From Chloroflexota bacterium (GTDB taxonomy: Bacteria > Chloroflexota > Anaerolineae > Anaerolineales > UBA4823): 7,144 bases of DNA. This document shows positions 1 to 7,058 of the stretch, piece after piece; position 1 is the stretch's first letter; each line of letters opens with the position of its first letter. The stretch is from contig JAUWLJ010000104.1 of assembly GCA_030613705.1 (NCBI GenBank), positions 1-7,144 on the forward strand. The letters run 5' to 3'. Both the position numbers and the translations under genes were made by a program. Under the pieces are notes generated by a model. It searched no databases and was not told the origin of the DNA. It saw only the letters and a program-made list of their open reading frames with translations.

Positions 1-1487
1 ACACCGTCGGGACTCACCTGGTCGGCGAAACCGCCTTCCATTCCGGTGGTAGAGCGATAGCGGACATCCCCCTGGAAGACCTGTGTGGTCCTGGCGTGGT
101 TGTCGATATCTCCGAGGCGGTATCCGATTACAGTCTCTACACCCCCGAGATGATCCTAGAGAGAGCCACGGTCAAAGAGGGCGATATCCTGATCATCAAT
201 ACTGGCTACCACCGCTACTCATGGGATTGGCCCGATGTTTACAACCCGGAGGCCCAGGGTGGTGTCGAATCCAAGGAATTTGGCTTTTTGGTCCGGCATC
301 CTGGACCTTCTCCGGAATTCTTCAAGTGGGCTCTAGAGATGAAGCTCAAGATCATTGGAGTAGACTGCGGCAGTGCCGAACACCCGATGAACACCTCCAT
401 CCGCTATATGCACGCTAATGAATTCGAGAAGGCGGAAGCTAAGTTAAAAGCCGAGTACGGGAAATCCTGGGATGAAATGTTCCCTCAGGATGAATATTAT
501 CAGCTCACCCACAAGACAATGCCCAAAGCTCATCTCCTGCTGGCAGAATCGATCGTCGGTGATATCGACCAGCTCAAGAACCAACGCGCCTGGATCATGA
601 TCTACCCGATCCCCTTCATGGAGGTAGAGACGGCCTGGTCGCGAGCCTGCGCACTGCAGCCCCCAGATGGCATGGACGAGGAGGAATTCTTCCAGCTGCT
701 GGCCTCAGCCGAAATGCTGGACCTGACGGTACCCTTCAGCGTGCAAACACCTCAATGGGCAAACTATGTGCCCCTGACGGTTACCTATACGAAACGAGTC
801 GGCGGTCAATATTTTGGCATGGGCAGAAATGGTTCCATTTGCAATGCCAGCATTCACCTGGCCTCCCATATGGATGGCGAGAAGCATTTCTGGCCAGCTG
901 GCAGGACGATCGGCCAGGTCCCCCTGGAGGATTGGGTAGGCCCCGGTGTGATCGCCGACATCTCCCACCTGGTCTCCGATTCCAGTGTTTACACACCCGA
1001 AATGATCGAAAGTGTTGTAGACGTCCGGGAAGGGGATATACTGATCCTCAAAACCGGGTGGTATAAGTATGGTTGGATCAGCCCGGACTCAGACGAATTC
1101 CGTTATATGATCAAACACCCTGGTCCATCACCCGATTTCTCGCAATGGTGTGTCGACAAGAAGATCAAGTGGCTGGCCATCGATGCCGTCAGCCAGGACC
1201 ACCCGATGAACACTATCCAGCGTATCTGGCATCCTAAAACCTTCGAAGAGGCCAACCATAAACTGATCGATGATTTCGGCAAGGATTGGGACGAGATGTA
1301 CCCACTGGACAAGTATTACCAGGATACTCACCTCAACCTCTTCCCCAAGAAGATCGTTCACGCTGAAAACCTTGGCAAAGATATTGCCCAGGCCGAGAGC
1401 GGTCGTTATTATATCGGCTGCTACCTGCAGAAAGGAATGGAGATCGCCTCCATGTGGGGTCGCTTCGTGGCCTTCAAGGAAGGTTAG
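1..1487 (+). CDS. Two-domain cyclase-family metal-dependent hydrolase (5' partial)
   Basis: The frame is open from the first bases (first full codon at base 3), so the true start lies upstream; the internal ATG at 96 falls inside a conserved domain and is not the start. The protein has two homologous cyclase domains (kynurenine formamidase/isatin hydrolase superfamily). The second begins near base 714 and has the motif HLASHMDGEKHF, with His codons at 855, 867 and 885 and Asp at 873, matching the family pattern HxGTHxDxPxH. It also has a later His (1329) and Glu (1365) 12 residues apart, as in the family's distal metal ligands. The first domain keeps GTH (His at 15) and the distal His/Glu pair (510, 546), but has Thr, Val and Ala at the other three motif positions. 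Family members hydrolyse cyclic or aryl amides using Zn or Mn. Roughly 50-60 residues appear to be missing at the 5' end. No signal peptide can be judged. The specific substrate is unknown. Confidence 0.88.
   Translation, partial: TVGTHLVGETAFHSGGRAIADIPLEDLCGPGVVVDISEAVSDYSLYTPEMILERATVKEGDILIINTGYHRYSWDWPDVYNPEAQGGVESKEFGFLVRHPGPSPEFFKWALEMKLKIIGVDCGSAEHPMNTSIRYMHANEFEKAEAKLKAEYGKSWDEMFPQDEYYQLTHKTMPKAHLLLAESIVGDIDQLKNQRAWIMIYPIPFMEVETAWSRACALQPPDGMDEEEFFQLLASAEMLDLTVPFSVQTPQWANYVPLTVTYTKRVGGQYFGMGRNGSICNASIHLASHMDGEKHFWPAGRTIGQVPLEDWVGPGVIADISHLVSDSSVYTPEMIESVVDVREGDILILKTGWYKYGWISPDSDEFRYMIKHPGPSPDFSQWCVDKKIKWLAIDAVSQDHPMNTIQRIWHPKTFEEANHKLIDDFGKDWDEMYPLDKYYQDTHLNLFPKKIVHAENLGKDIAQAESGRYYIGCYLQKGMEIASMWGRFVAFKEG
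3..1367 (+). repeat. Coding tandem duplication: two cyclase domains
   Basis: The two halves of the hydrolase align without gaps from base 3 to 224 against 855 to 1076, a constant offset of 852 bases (284 codons). In the 45 codons starting at base 90, I count 27 identical residues by hand, including shared YTPEM and EGDIL blocks. After this the first copy has about 11 extra residues (near 240-285), so the distal His/Glu pairs sit 819 bases apart. HPGPSP and HPMNT occur in both copies. This is an ancient protein-level duplication rather than a DNA repeat that would recombine. Confidence 0.85.
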
Positions 1488-1527
1488 AGATTGGAGAATG
1501 GAGATTAGAGATTGGATATTAGATATT
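1484..1527. repeat. Short purine-rich direct repeats spanning the cyclase stop codon
   Basis: The 12-mer TTAGAGATTGGA occurs perfectly at 1484-1495 and 1505-1516 (21-base period), with a partial GGAGA/ATGGAGA between and a degenerate GATATTAGATATT tail to about 1527. The stop codon of the cyclase gene (1485-1487) lies inside the first copy. In another frame the tract encodes the MEIRDW/LDIR type of peptide that recurs as spurious annotation in genomes carrying intergenic repeats of this family. No coding function is expected. Confidence 0.6.
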
Positions 1528-1558
1528 CGACAGCCCTATTAAAAGGCTATCTATAAAG

Positions 1559-2443
1559 ATGATCCTTGTCACCGGTGCTGCTGGGAAGACAGGTCGCAGT
1601 GTACTTCAGGCGCTTATCGAAAAAGGCGCCCAGGTGCGCGCCCTATTACATCGACCAGAGCAAAAGCAGGTAGTTGAAGCCATTGGCGTGCAGGAACTCC
1701 TCGTTGGGGATATGAACTCACTTTCAACGATGGGGCGCGCCTTGCAGGGAGTTGGCGCGGTTTACCATATTTGCCCCAATGTCAGCCCGGACGAGGTCGC
1801 CATAGGTCAGATTGTGATCGCAGCCGCCCAGTCTGCTGGGGTTGAACATTTCGTTTTCCACTCCGTGCTCAATCCCCAAACCGAAGCAATGCCCCATCAC
1901 TGGAAGAAATTGCGGGTTGAAGAGCTGCTGGTCGAATCCGGGTTGCCCTACACAATCCTGCAGCCTGCCGCATATATGCAAAACATCATCGCTCATTGGG
2001 AGCGAATCCAAAGTGAAGGTATCTACCCAGTGCCATACCCGGCTGACACCCGTTTGAGCCTGGTTGATTTGATGGATGTAGCTCAGGCCGCGGCCATCGT
2101 GCTCACCGAACCTGGATACCAGTATGCGACCTACGAACTGGTCAGCAATAAAGGATTGTCCCAAACGGAAGTGGCTGTTATCCTGAGCCAGGAGCTGGGA
2201 CGACCAGTTCAAGCCACCACTGTGCCTCTCGAAACTTGGCGAAGCCAGGCGAAAGAAGCGGGGTTGGGAGATTACCAGATCGAGACTCTCACCAGTATGT
2301 TTACCTATTATCAGCGCCTTGATTTCTTAGGAAATCCACATGTCTTGAGCTGGCTTCTTGGACGTCCCCCAACCACTTTGAATGAATTTGTCAGACGTAT
2401 TACAGAAGAAAAGAATATGACCAGCAAAACCTCGCTCTTGTGA
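1559..2443 (+). CDS. NmrA-like / atypical SDR family NAD(P)-binding protein
   Basis: The 294-residue protein has an N-terminal Rossmann fold with the dinucleotide loop TGAAGKTG (residues 5-12) directly after the first strand. The second strand ends in LLHR (Arg32), an arrangement that usually favours NADP(H). The body resembles the NmrA-like/QorB-like atypical SDR group, with VEHFVFHS (95-102), K117-x3-E121 and the downstream block LPYTILQPAAYMQN. Where a classical SDR has the Tyr of YxxxK, this protein has His113. Members act as NADPH-dependent quinone or isoflavone-type reductases or as redox sensors, so either an enzymatic or a sensing role is possible. It starts at the first ATG after the repeat-containing gap; no strong Shine-Dalgarno is visible (only purine-rich ATAAAG next to the ATG). 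It lies 71 bases after the cyclase gene and 55 before the FAD subunit, consistent with one operon. Confidence 0.85.
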   Translation: MILVTGAAGKTGRSVLQALIEKGAQVRALLHRPEQKQVVEAIGVQELLVGDMNSLSTMGRALQGVGAVYHICPNVSPDEVAIGQIVIAAAQSAGVEHFVFHSVLNPQTEAMPHHWKKLRVEELLVESGLPYTILQPAAYMQNIIAHWERIQSEGIYPVPYPADTRLSLVDLMDVAQAAAIVLTEPGYQYATYELVSNKGLSQTEVAVILSQELGRPVQATTVPLETWRSQAKEAGLGDYQIETLTSMFTYYQRLDFLGNPHVLSWLLGRPPTTLNEFVRRITEEKNMTSKTSLL

Positions 2444-2498
2444 GCGCAATATCCGCAGTGAACATAGAGAAAAATATTTAATAGAGGTAGAAATTTCT

Positions 2499-3374
2499 AT
2501 GAAACCACCCCCTTTCGAATACTATAATCCCACCACGGTCGATGAAGCCTTATCCCTCCTGGCTGAACATGGCTACGATGCAAAGCCTCTTGCTGGCGGT
2601 CAGAGCCTGATACCGATAATGAACTTTCGTCTGGCGCAACCGGCGGTTCTCGTTGATTTGAACAACATCTCCGAGCTCTCCTACATCCAGCCGGATGAGG
2701 GTGGGGGTTTACGACTGGGAGCGATGACCCGTCACCATCAAGTGGAGCATGATCCACTGATCGCAGAAAGAGCCCCCTTGATTTTCGAGGCGATGCCCAT
2801 GATCGCCACTTCCCAGATTCGCAGCCGGGGCACCTTCGGCGGCAGCATTGCGCATGCTGATCCATCCGCTGAACTGGTGGCTGTTAGCGTGGCTCTGGGT
2901 GGGCGCTTCCGCCTGCGCAGCCAATCTGGGGAACGCGAGGCAGCTGCATCTGAGTTCTTCTTAGGCATGTTCGCCACCCTTCTCGAGCCGCAGGAACTGC
3001 TGGTGGAAGCCACTTTTCCCGCCATGCCTGCGCGCACAGGCTGGGCTTTAATGGAAGTTGCCCGCCGCCCTCATGATTTTGCCTTGGTTGGCGTCGCAGC
3101 AGTGCTGTCCTTGGATGATCAAGATCGCTGTCAGGATACTCGTATAGTATTCCTCAGCGTTGGCGACGGACCTGTCACAGCTCATCACGCGGCCGAGGTA
3201 TTAAGGGGTCAGGCTCCAACGCCTGAATTGATGCGTGCTGCAGCTGAGACCGCTGCAGCTGACGATATCGATCCCAGCAGCGATATTCACGCGAGCGCGG
3301 CATACCGCCGGCATCTTGTTAAAGTATTGACCCGCCAGGCACTTGAACTCGCCTTCGAGCGGGCGAAGTTGTAA
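2499..3374 (+). CDS. Molybdenum hydroxylase FAD-binding subunit (CoxM/XdhB-like)
   Basis: This 291-residue protein is the medium subunit of a xanthine dehydrogenase/CO dehydrogenase-family enzyme and passes electrons from the iron-sulfur clusters to FAD and on to an acceptor. The two FAD-contacting motifs are in their usual places: AGGQS at residues 32-36 and TFGGS at 112-116, followed by IAHADPSAE. The FAD_binding_5 domain covers about residues 1-170 and the CO-dehydrogenase flavoprotein C-terminal domain about 175-285. Length is normal for the family (about 280-295). GAGGT at 2484-2488 lies 10 bases before the ATG and supports the start. No [4Fe-4S] insertion of the 4-hydroxybenzoyl-CoA reductase type is seen. 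It is followed by the [2Fe-2S] and Mo subunit genes, the canonical M-S-L order. Subunit identity is secure; substrate is not. Confidence 0.95.
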   Translation: MKPPPFEYYNPTTVDEALSLLAEHGYDAKPLAGGQSLIPIMNFRLAQPAVLVDLNNISELSYIQPDEGGGLRLGAMTRHHQVEHDPLIAERAPLIFEAMPMIATSQIRSRGTFGGSIAHADPSAELVAVSVALGGRFRLRSQSGEREAAASEFFLGMFATLLEPQELLVEATFPAMPARTGWALMEVARRPHDFALVGVAAVLSLDDQDRCQDTRIVFLSVGDGPVTAHHAAEVLRGQAPTPELMRAAAETAAADDIDPSSDIHASAAYRRHLVKVLTRQALELAFERAKL

Positions 3375-3442
3375 ATCAGATGAGATATATCCCAGTTCGT
3401 TACCATAGATTTGTCTGATATCCCAATCAGGAGACGATTATT

Positions 3443-3919
3443 ATGAGTGATCTTTATCAACTTTCGATTACCGTTAATGACACAGAGTACCAACGCGCTA
3501 TTGAGCCTCGCATTCTGCTGAGCGATTTCTTACGCCATGACCTCGATTTAACCGGAACCCATGTCGGCTGTGAGCACGGTGTCTGCGGTGCCTGCACAGT
3601 CCTGTTTGATGGTCATCCCATCCGCTCCTGCTTGATGTTTGCCGTCCAAGCGGATGGGCACCATATCCAAACAGTCGAGGGCCTTGGCAGTCCCGATAAC
3701 CTGCATGTGATCCAAAAAGCTTTCTGGGATGCGCATGGTGTGCAGTGCGGTTTCTGTACACCTGGCATCTTGATGACCCTAGTTCCTTTCCTGGAGAACA
3801 ATCCTGATCCAGATGAGGCCGCGATTCGCCAGGCCATCTCTGGCAACCTCTGCCGCTGCACTGGTTACCAAAATATTGCTGAGGCTGTCAAACTAGCTGC
3901 GGAGAGCATGAGAACTTGA
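3443..3919 (+). CDS. Molybdenum hydroxylase [2Fe-2S] subunit (CoxS/XdhC-type small subunit)
   Basis: The 158-residue small subunit carries two [2Fe-2S] clusters that relay electrons from the Mo site to FAD. The N-terminal plant-ferredoxin-like domain supplies Cys43, Cys48, Cys51 and Cys63 (GCEHGVCGACTV then SC). The C-terminal helical domain supplies Cys102, Cys105, Cys137 and Cys139 (CGFCTPG and CRCTGYQNI). All eight ligands are present and the length is typical. AGGAG at 3429-3433, 9 bases before the ATG, fixes the start. There is no Tat or Sec signal, as expected for a cytoplasmic enzyme whose cofactors are inserted before assembly. The gene follows the FAD subunit by 68 bases and precedes the Mo subunit by 61. 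Confidence 0.97.
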   Translation: MSDLYQLSITVNDTEYQRAIEPRILLSDFLRHDLDLTGTHVGCEHGVCGACTVLFDGHPIRSCLMFAVQADGHHIQTVEGLGSPDNLHVIQKAFWDAHGVQCGFCTPGILMTLVPFLENNPDPDEAAIRQAISGNLCRCTGYQNIAEAVKLAAESMRT

Positions 3920-3980
3920 ACTGATTCAGAGCATACTCCCCAACCAAAAATGCATTAGTAAATAACAGGAACGGTCTTTT

Positions 3981-6326
3981 ATGAAAAAATCTATCGGTGA
4001 ACGAATAAAACGAACTGAAGATCCCCGTTTATTAACCGGTCAAGCTTTATTTGTGGACGATGTAAACATCCCCAATATGCTGCATGCTGCCTTCCTGCGC
4101 AGTGATTATGCTCATGCTTATCTAAGGAGTGTTGATGTCTCCGAGGCTCGGGCTCGCCCGGGAGTGGTGGCAGTCTTCACTGCTGAAGATATGGGAGATG
4201 ATTGGCAGCCTGGTCCCCCCTTGGTTTCACCTCCCCCAACTGTCGAAGATATCACCTTCTACTCCCGCAGACAAGTACCCCTGGCGAAAGATAAAGTTCG
4301 TCATGTTGGTGAACCCATTGCCGTCGTAATAGCCGAGAGCCGCTACATCGCAGAAGACGCAGTGGAGGACATTCTGGTTGATTTGGATCCCCTGGAGGTT
4401 GTTAGCGATATTGAGACAGCTCTCGATCCAAATGCACCCCTTGTACACGATGACCTGGATTCAAACCTGGCTGCTCACATGATTCAGAGTAAGGGCGACT
4501 ACCAGGCGGCAAAAGCCACAGCCGAGGTGGTTATCAGCCGCAAGATCGAAATCGATCGCGGTGCTGCTGCGGCAATGGAAAACCGGGGTATCGTTGCTGA
4601 TTGGGACTCAAAAAGCCAGCACCTGACGGTATGGGACACAACTCAGGCCCCGATCCCCATCCGCAATGGTCTCGCCGCTCGGCTTGGCCTTTCCGAGAGC
4701 CAGGTCAGGGTCATCGCGCCATTTATCGGTGGTGCTTTCGGTCCCAAGATGATGATGTTTTACCCAGAGGAGATGCGCATCCCCTGGATATCAATACAAC
4801 TCGGGCGAGCGATCAAGTGGATTGAAGACCGCCGTGAGAACTTTTATGCCACCACTCAAGAACGACGACAGGTGCATGAAGCTGAGATGCTCCTCACCCG
4901 TGAAGGAAAAATTCTTGGTGTCAGTCACACCTTCTTACATGATTCAGGTGCCTATGATCCTTATGGTTTGACCATCCCTCTCAATACAGAATCCCATGCC
5001 ATGGGAGCATATGCAGTCCCTAATTATTTCAGTGATCTAACGGTGGTCTTCACTAACAAGATCCTCACCACCCCGATCCGCGGCGCGGGACGTCCCCAGG
5101 GTATCTTTGTCGTAGAACGTTTGCTGGACCTGGCTGCCAAAGAGCTTGAAATGGATCCAGTGGAAATCCGAAAGCTCAATTTCATCCCTCCAGACGCTTT
5201 TCCGTACGAACAGCAAATCATTGACCAGGCCTTTTCACCGCTCATCTTCGACAGCGGAGATTATCAGCCGGTCATGGAAAAGGCAGCTGGGATGATCGGC
5301 TATGACCAGTTTGTCAAAGAAGAACAACCCCGATTACGAGCGGAAGATAAACATGTCGGCATCGGCATCGTCCCCTTTGTTGAAACGACCGGAGTTGGCC
5401 CTTATGAAGGAGCCAGGATCACCATCGAGGCCAGTGGAAAAATCAACGTGGCGACTGGTGTCGGCACCCAGGGTCAGGGCCACTTTACAGCCTTTGCACA
5501 GGTCGTCGCTGAGCAGCTGGGAGTGGACGTTAAAGATGTGAACCTGGTCACTGGAGATACCGCTCAATTCCATTGGGGGACGGGCACATTCGCCAGCCGT
5601 GGAGCTGTCGTGGCTGCCAACGCTATTCACGCCTCCGCCTTAATCGTGCGGGAGAAGGTGCTCAAGCTGGCCAGCAAACTACTTGAAGCACCTGAAGAGG
5701 AACTCGAACTCGAGGATGGTTATGTGCGTGTTGCTGATATCCCCCATCTATCAATCAGTCTGGGTGATCTGGCAGCGGAAGCGAATCCTCTACGCGGGGC
5801 AGTAGAACCCGGCACAGAACCAGGTTTGGAAGCCACCGCATACTTCGGGCCCAAATATGGGGCAATTGCCTTTGGCGTCCACGCGATGATCATCGAAGTC
5901 GACCCCGAGACCATGATGGTGGAGATAAAGCGTTATGTCGTCGTTGAAGATTGCGGTACGGTGATCAACCCCCTGATCCTGGAAGGCCAAATCCACGGCG
6001 GTGTGGCAATGGGTATCGGCAATGCTTACTATGAACAGCTCATATACGATGAAAACGCGCAGCTGCTCAATGCATCACTGGCCGATTATTTGATCCCCAC
6101 TGCCAACGAAGTCCCACGGATCGAAATTGGACATTTCGAGACTCGCTCCCCTCTTAATCCATTGGGAACCAAGGGTGTGGGCGAAGCTGGGACCATCCCT
6201 GTCCCGGCACTCTTCGCCCAGGCGATCGAAAACGCCTTTCCGGATCATGATCTTGAAATTCTCGAGATGCCTCTCAGTCCAAACCGTTTATTTGAACTAC
6301 TGCAGGAGAAGGAGAGTGAGAAGTGA
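3981..6326 (+). CDS. Molybdenum hydroxylase molybdopterin-binding catalytic subunit (CoxL form II/XDH-like)
   Basis: This 781-residue large subunit binds the molybdopterin cofactor and hydroxylates the substrate. The N-terminal a/b hammerhead domain begins with the family signature RIKRTEDPRLLTG. Mo-binding motifs follow in order: GGAFGPK (250-256), the active-site loop PIRGAGR (365-371), QGQGH (497-501), GTFASRG (SR at 539-540) and GVGEAG (732-737), whose Glu735 is the conserved catalytic base. True aerobic CO dehydrogenase has AYxCSFR with a Cu-binding Cys at the loop; here it is RGAGR, as in form II/BMS-type and other hydroxylases, with Pro-Ile in place of the usual Ala-Tyr. CO oxidation is therefore unlikely; an aldehyde, N-heterocycle or purine-like substrate is more probable. 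AGGA at 3967-3970 lies 10 bases before the ATG. The stop overlaps the next gene. No signal peptide is present. Confidence 0.95.
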   Translation: MKKSIGERIKRTEDPRLLTGQALFVDDVNIPNMLHAAFLRSDYAHAYLRSVDVSEARARPGVVAVFTAEDMGDDWQPGPPLVSPPPTVEDITFYSRRQVPLAKDKVRHVGEPIAVVIAESRYIAEDAVEDILVDLDPLEVVSDIETALDPNAPLVHDDLDSNLAAHMIQSKGDYQAAKATAEVVISRKIEIDRGAAAAMENRGIVADWDSKSQHLTVWDTTQAPIPIRNGLAARLGLSESQVRVIAPFIGGAFGPKMMMFYPEEMRIPWISIQLGRAIKWIEDRRENFYATTQERRQVHEAEMLLTREGKILGVSHTFLHDSGAYDPYGLTIPLNTESHAMGAYAVPNYFSDLTVVFTNKILTTPIRGAGRPQGIFVVERLLDLAAKELEMDPVEIRKLNFIPPDAFPYEQQIIDQAFSPLIFDSGDYQPVMEKAAGMIGYDQFVKEEQPRLRAEDKHVGIGIVPFVETTGVGPYEGARITIEASGKINVATGVGTQGQGHFTAFAQVVAEQLGVDVKDVNLVTGDTAQFHWGTGTFASRGAVVAANAIHASALIVREKVLKLASKLLEAPEEELELEDGYVRVADIPHLSISLGDLAAEANPLRGAVEPGTEPGLEATAYFGPKYGAIAFGVHAMIIEVDPETMMVEIKRYVVVEDCGTVINPLILEGQIHGGVAMGIGNAYYEQLIYDENAQLLNASLADYLIPTANEVPRIEIGHFETRSPLNPLGTKGVGEAGTIPVPALFAQAIENAFPDHDLEILEMPLSPNRLFELLQEKESEK
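6309..6314 (+). promoter_or_regulatory. Ribosome binding site supporting a GTG start
   Basis: AAGGAG lies 8 bases before the GTG at 6323, inside the last codons of the Mo subunit gene. Together with the GTGA start/stop overlap (6323-6326) it indicates translational coupling of the CoxG-like protein to the large subunit. Confidence 0.75.
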
Positions 6327-6943
6327 AAATCGAAGGGGAATACATGTTTGATGGAACCAGGGAGCAGGTTTGGGATGTTGTACGCGATCCGGAAGTACTG
6401 GCAACAGCACTACCTGGCACCCAAAGCCTGGAACAGGTCAGCGAGAATGAGTACCAGGGGGAGATGCATGTTCGCATTGGTCCTGTAGCTGGCCTCTTTT
6501 CAGGTCTGTTGGTCATTTCAGATGAAGTTCCACCCGAGAGCCTGACGATGACTGTGGAAGGGAAAGGCAAACCTGGATTCGTTAAAGGAACGGGTTCGGT
6601 ACAGCTCATCTCCCAAGAAGCGAATAAAACCCTGATGCAATATCAAGGAGATATGCAAATAGGTGGCAGATTGGCGAGCGTGGGACAACGGATGATGGAA
6701 TCGGTCAGTAAGAGCTTACTGAAGCAGGGATTAGATTCGCTCAACCAAGCATTACTGGCCCGCCAGGCTTCCCAGACCACAGGTGAGCAGGTTGAATATA
6801 AACCTCCTTCAGAAAGTGAGTTTGCCGCTTCGGTCGCCAAGGATATGGCCGGGGAGGTGTTCTCATCCCGGAGAGTGATTTGGATTGCCGGGGCGATCGT
6901 GATCATAATCATCATAATTTTGGCTGCGATCTTGACCAGGTGA
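6323..6943 (+). CDS. CoxG-like SRPBCC protein with C-terminal membrane anchor
   Basis: The 206-residue protein starts at GTG within a 4-base overlap with the Mo subunit. Residues 1 to about 150 match the CoxG/SRPBCC (START-like) fold: an opening strand with KIEGEY, then VWDVVRDPEVLATALPG and the block GPVAGLFSGLL. A polar, probably flexible linker of about 30 residues follows. At the C-terminus a hydrophobic helix (about 185-204, with six consecutive Ile) is flanked by Arg183-Arg184 and a terminal Thr-Arg, so it should be a tail anchor with the SRPBCC domain in the cytoplasm. CoxG proteins of aerobic CO dehydrogenases recruit the enzyme to the membrane and help pass electrons to quinone. The same role for this non-CO enzyme is inferred from the tight linkage and the anchor. 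A lipid or hydrophobic ligand in the cavity is possible. Confidence 0.88.
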   Translation: MKIEGEYMFDGTREQVWDVVRDPEVLATALPGTQSLEQVSENEYQGEMHVRIGPVAGLFSGLLVISDEVPPESLTMTVEGKGKPGFVKGTGSVQLISQEANKTLMQYQGDMQIGGRLASVGQRMMESVSKSLLKQGLDSLNQALLARQASQTTGEQVEYKPPSESEFAASVAKDMAGEVFSSRRVIWIAGAIVIIIIIILAAILTR

Positions 6944-7058
6944 GTTGTGTGTTATTGGGTTAATGGATTATCAGTTCACTCACTACCTGATTGACACATT
7001 GGTGTGCTGCTTGATAGCAAAAGGCGAGCGATTATCACACCTCAGGAGAACCGAGGAG
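6944..7058. other. Spacer after the hydroxylase operon, no clear terminator
   Basis: I see no GC-rich hairpin followed by a T-run. Only weak inverted repeats occur: ATCAG/CTGAT at 6970-6991 with a 12-base loop, and ACAC/GTGT at 6994-7005. The spacer is AT-richer than the genes. The +3 frame is open right across it, with an alternative ATG at 6963 that lacks a Shine-Dalgarno, so part of it could belong to the next gene. Confidence 0.4.
7044..7048 (+). promoter_or_regulatory. Possible ribosome binding site for the last ORF
   Basis: AGGAG lies 10 bases before the ATG at 7059. A second purine run, GAGGAG (7053-7058), abuts the ATG and is too close to serve. This favours 7059 over the ATG at 6963 as the start of the terminal reading frame. 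Confidence 0.4.

Noticed and set aside
96..98. ATG at 96 as the start of the cyclase gene.
   Set aside because: The frame is open to the window edge and the residues before it (GTH, GGRAI, PLED) align with conserved parts of the second domain.
1527..1558. A possible promoter (TTCGAC, about 17 bases, then ATCTAT) and an AGCC/GGCT hairpin before the NmrA-like gene.
   Set aside because: The -10 match is poor and would put transcription start at or past the ATG; the hairpin stem is only 4 base pairs.
1724..2212. A long reverse-strand frame of 162 codons opposite the NmrA-like gene.
   Set aside because: It lies wholly inside a well-supported gene, has no recognisable domain and is an antisense shadow.
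2437..2455. TTGTGAGCGCAATA resembles half of a lac operator just after the NmrA-like gene.
   Set aside because: It overlaps the end of the gene, lacks the second arm, and no LacI-type regulator is visible. The match is probably chance.
3375..3419. An ATCAGA/TCTGAT inverted pair between the FAD and [2Fe-2S] genes.
   Set aside because: Six bases with a 33-base loop is expected by chance and has no terminator or operator features.
3981..6326. Calling the hydroxylase an aerobic CO dehydrogenase (coxMSL).
   Set aside because: The Cu-binding Cys loop AYxCSFR is absent; the loop is PIRGAGR.
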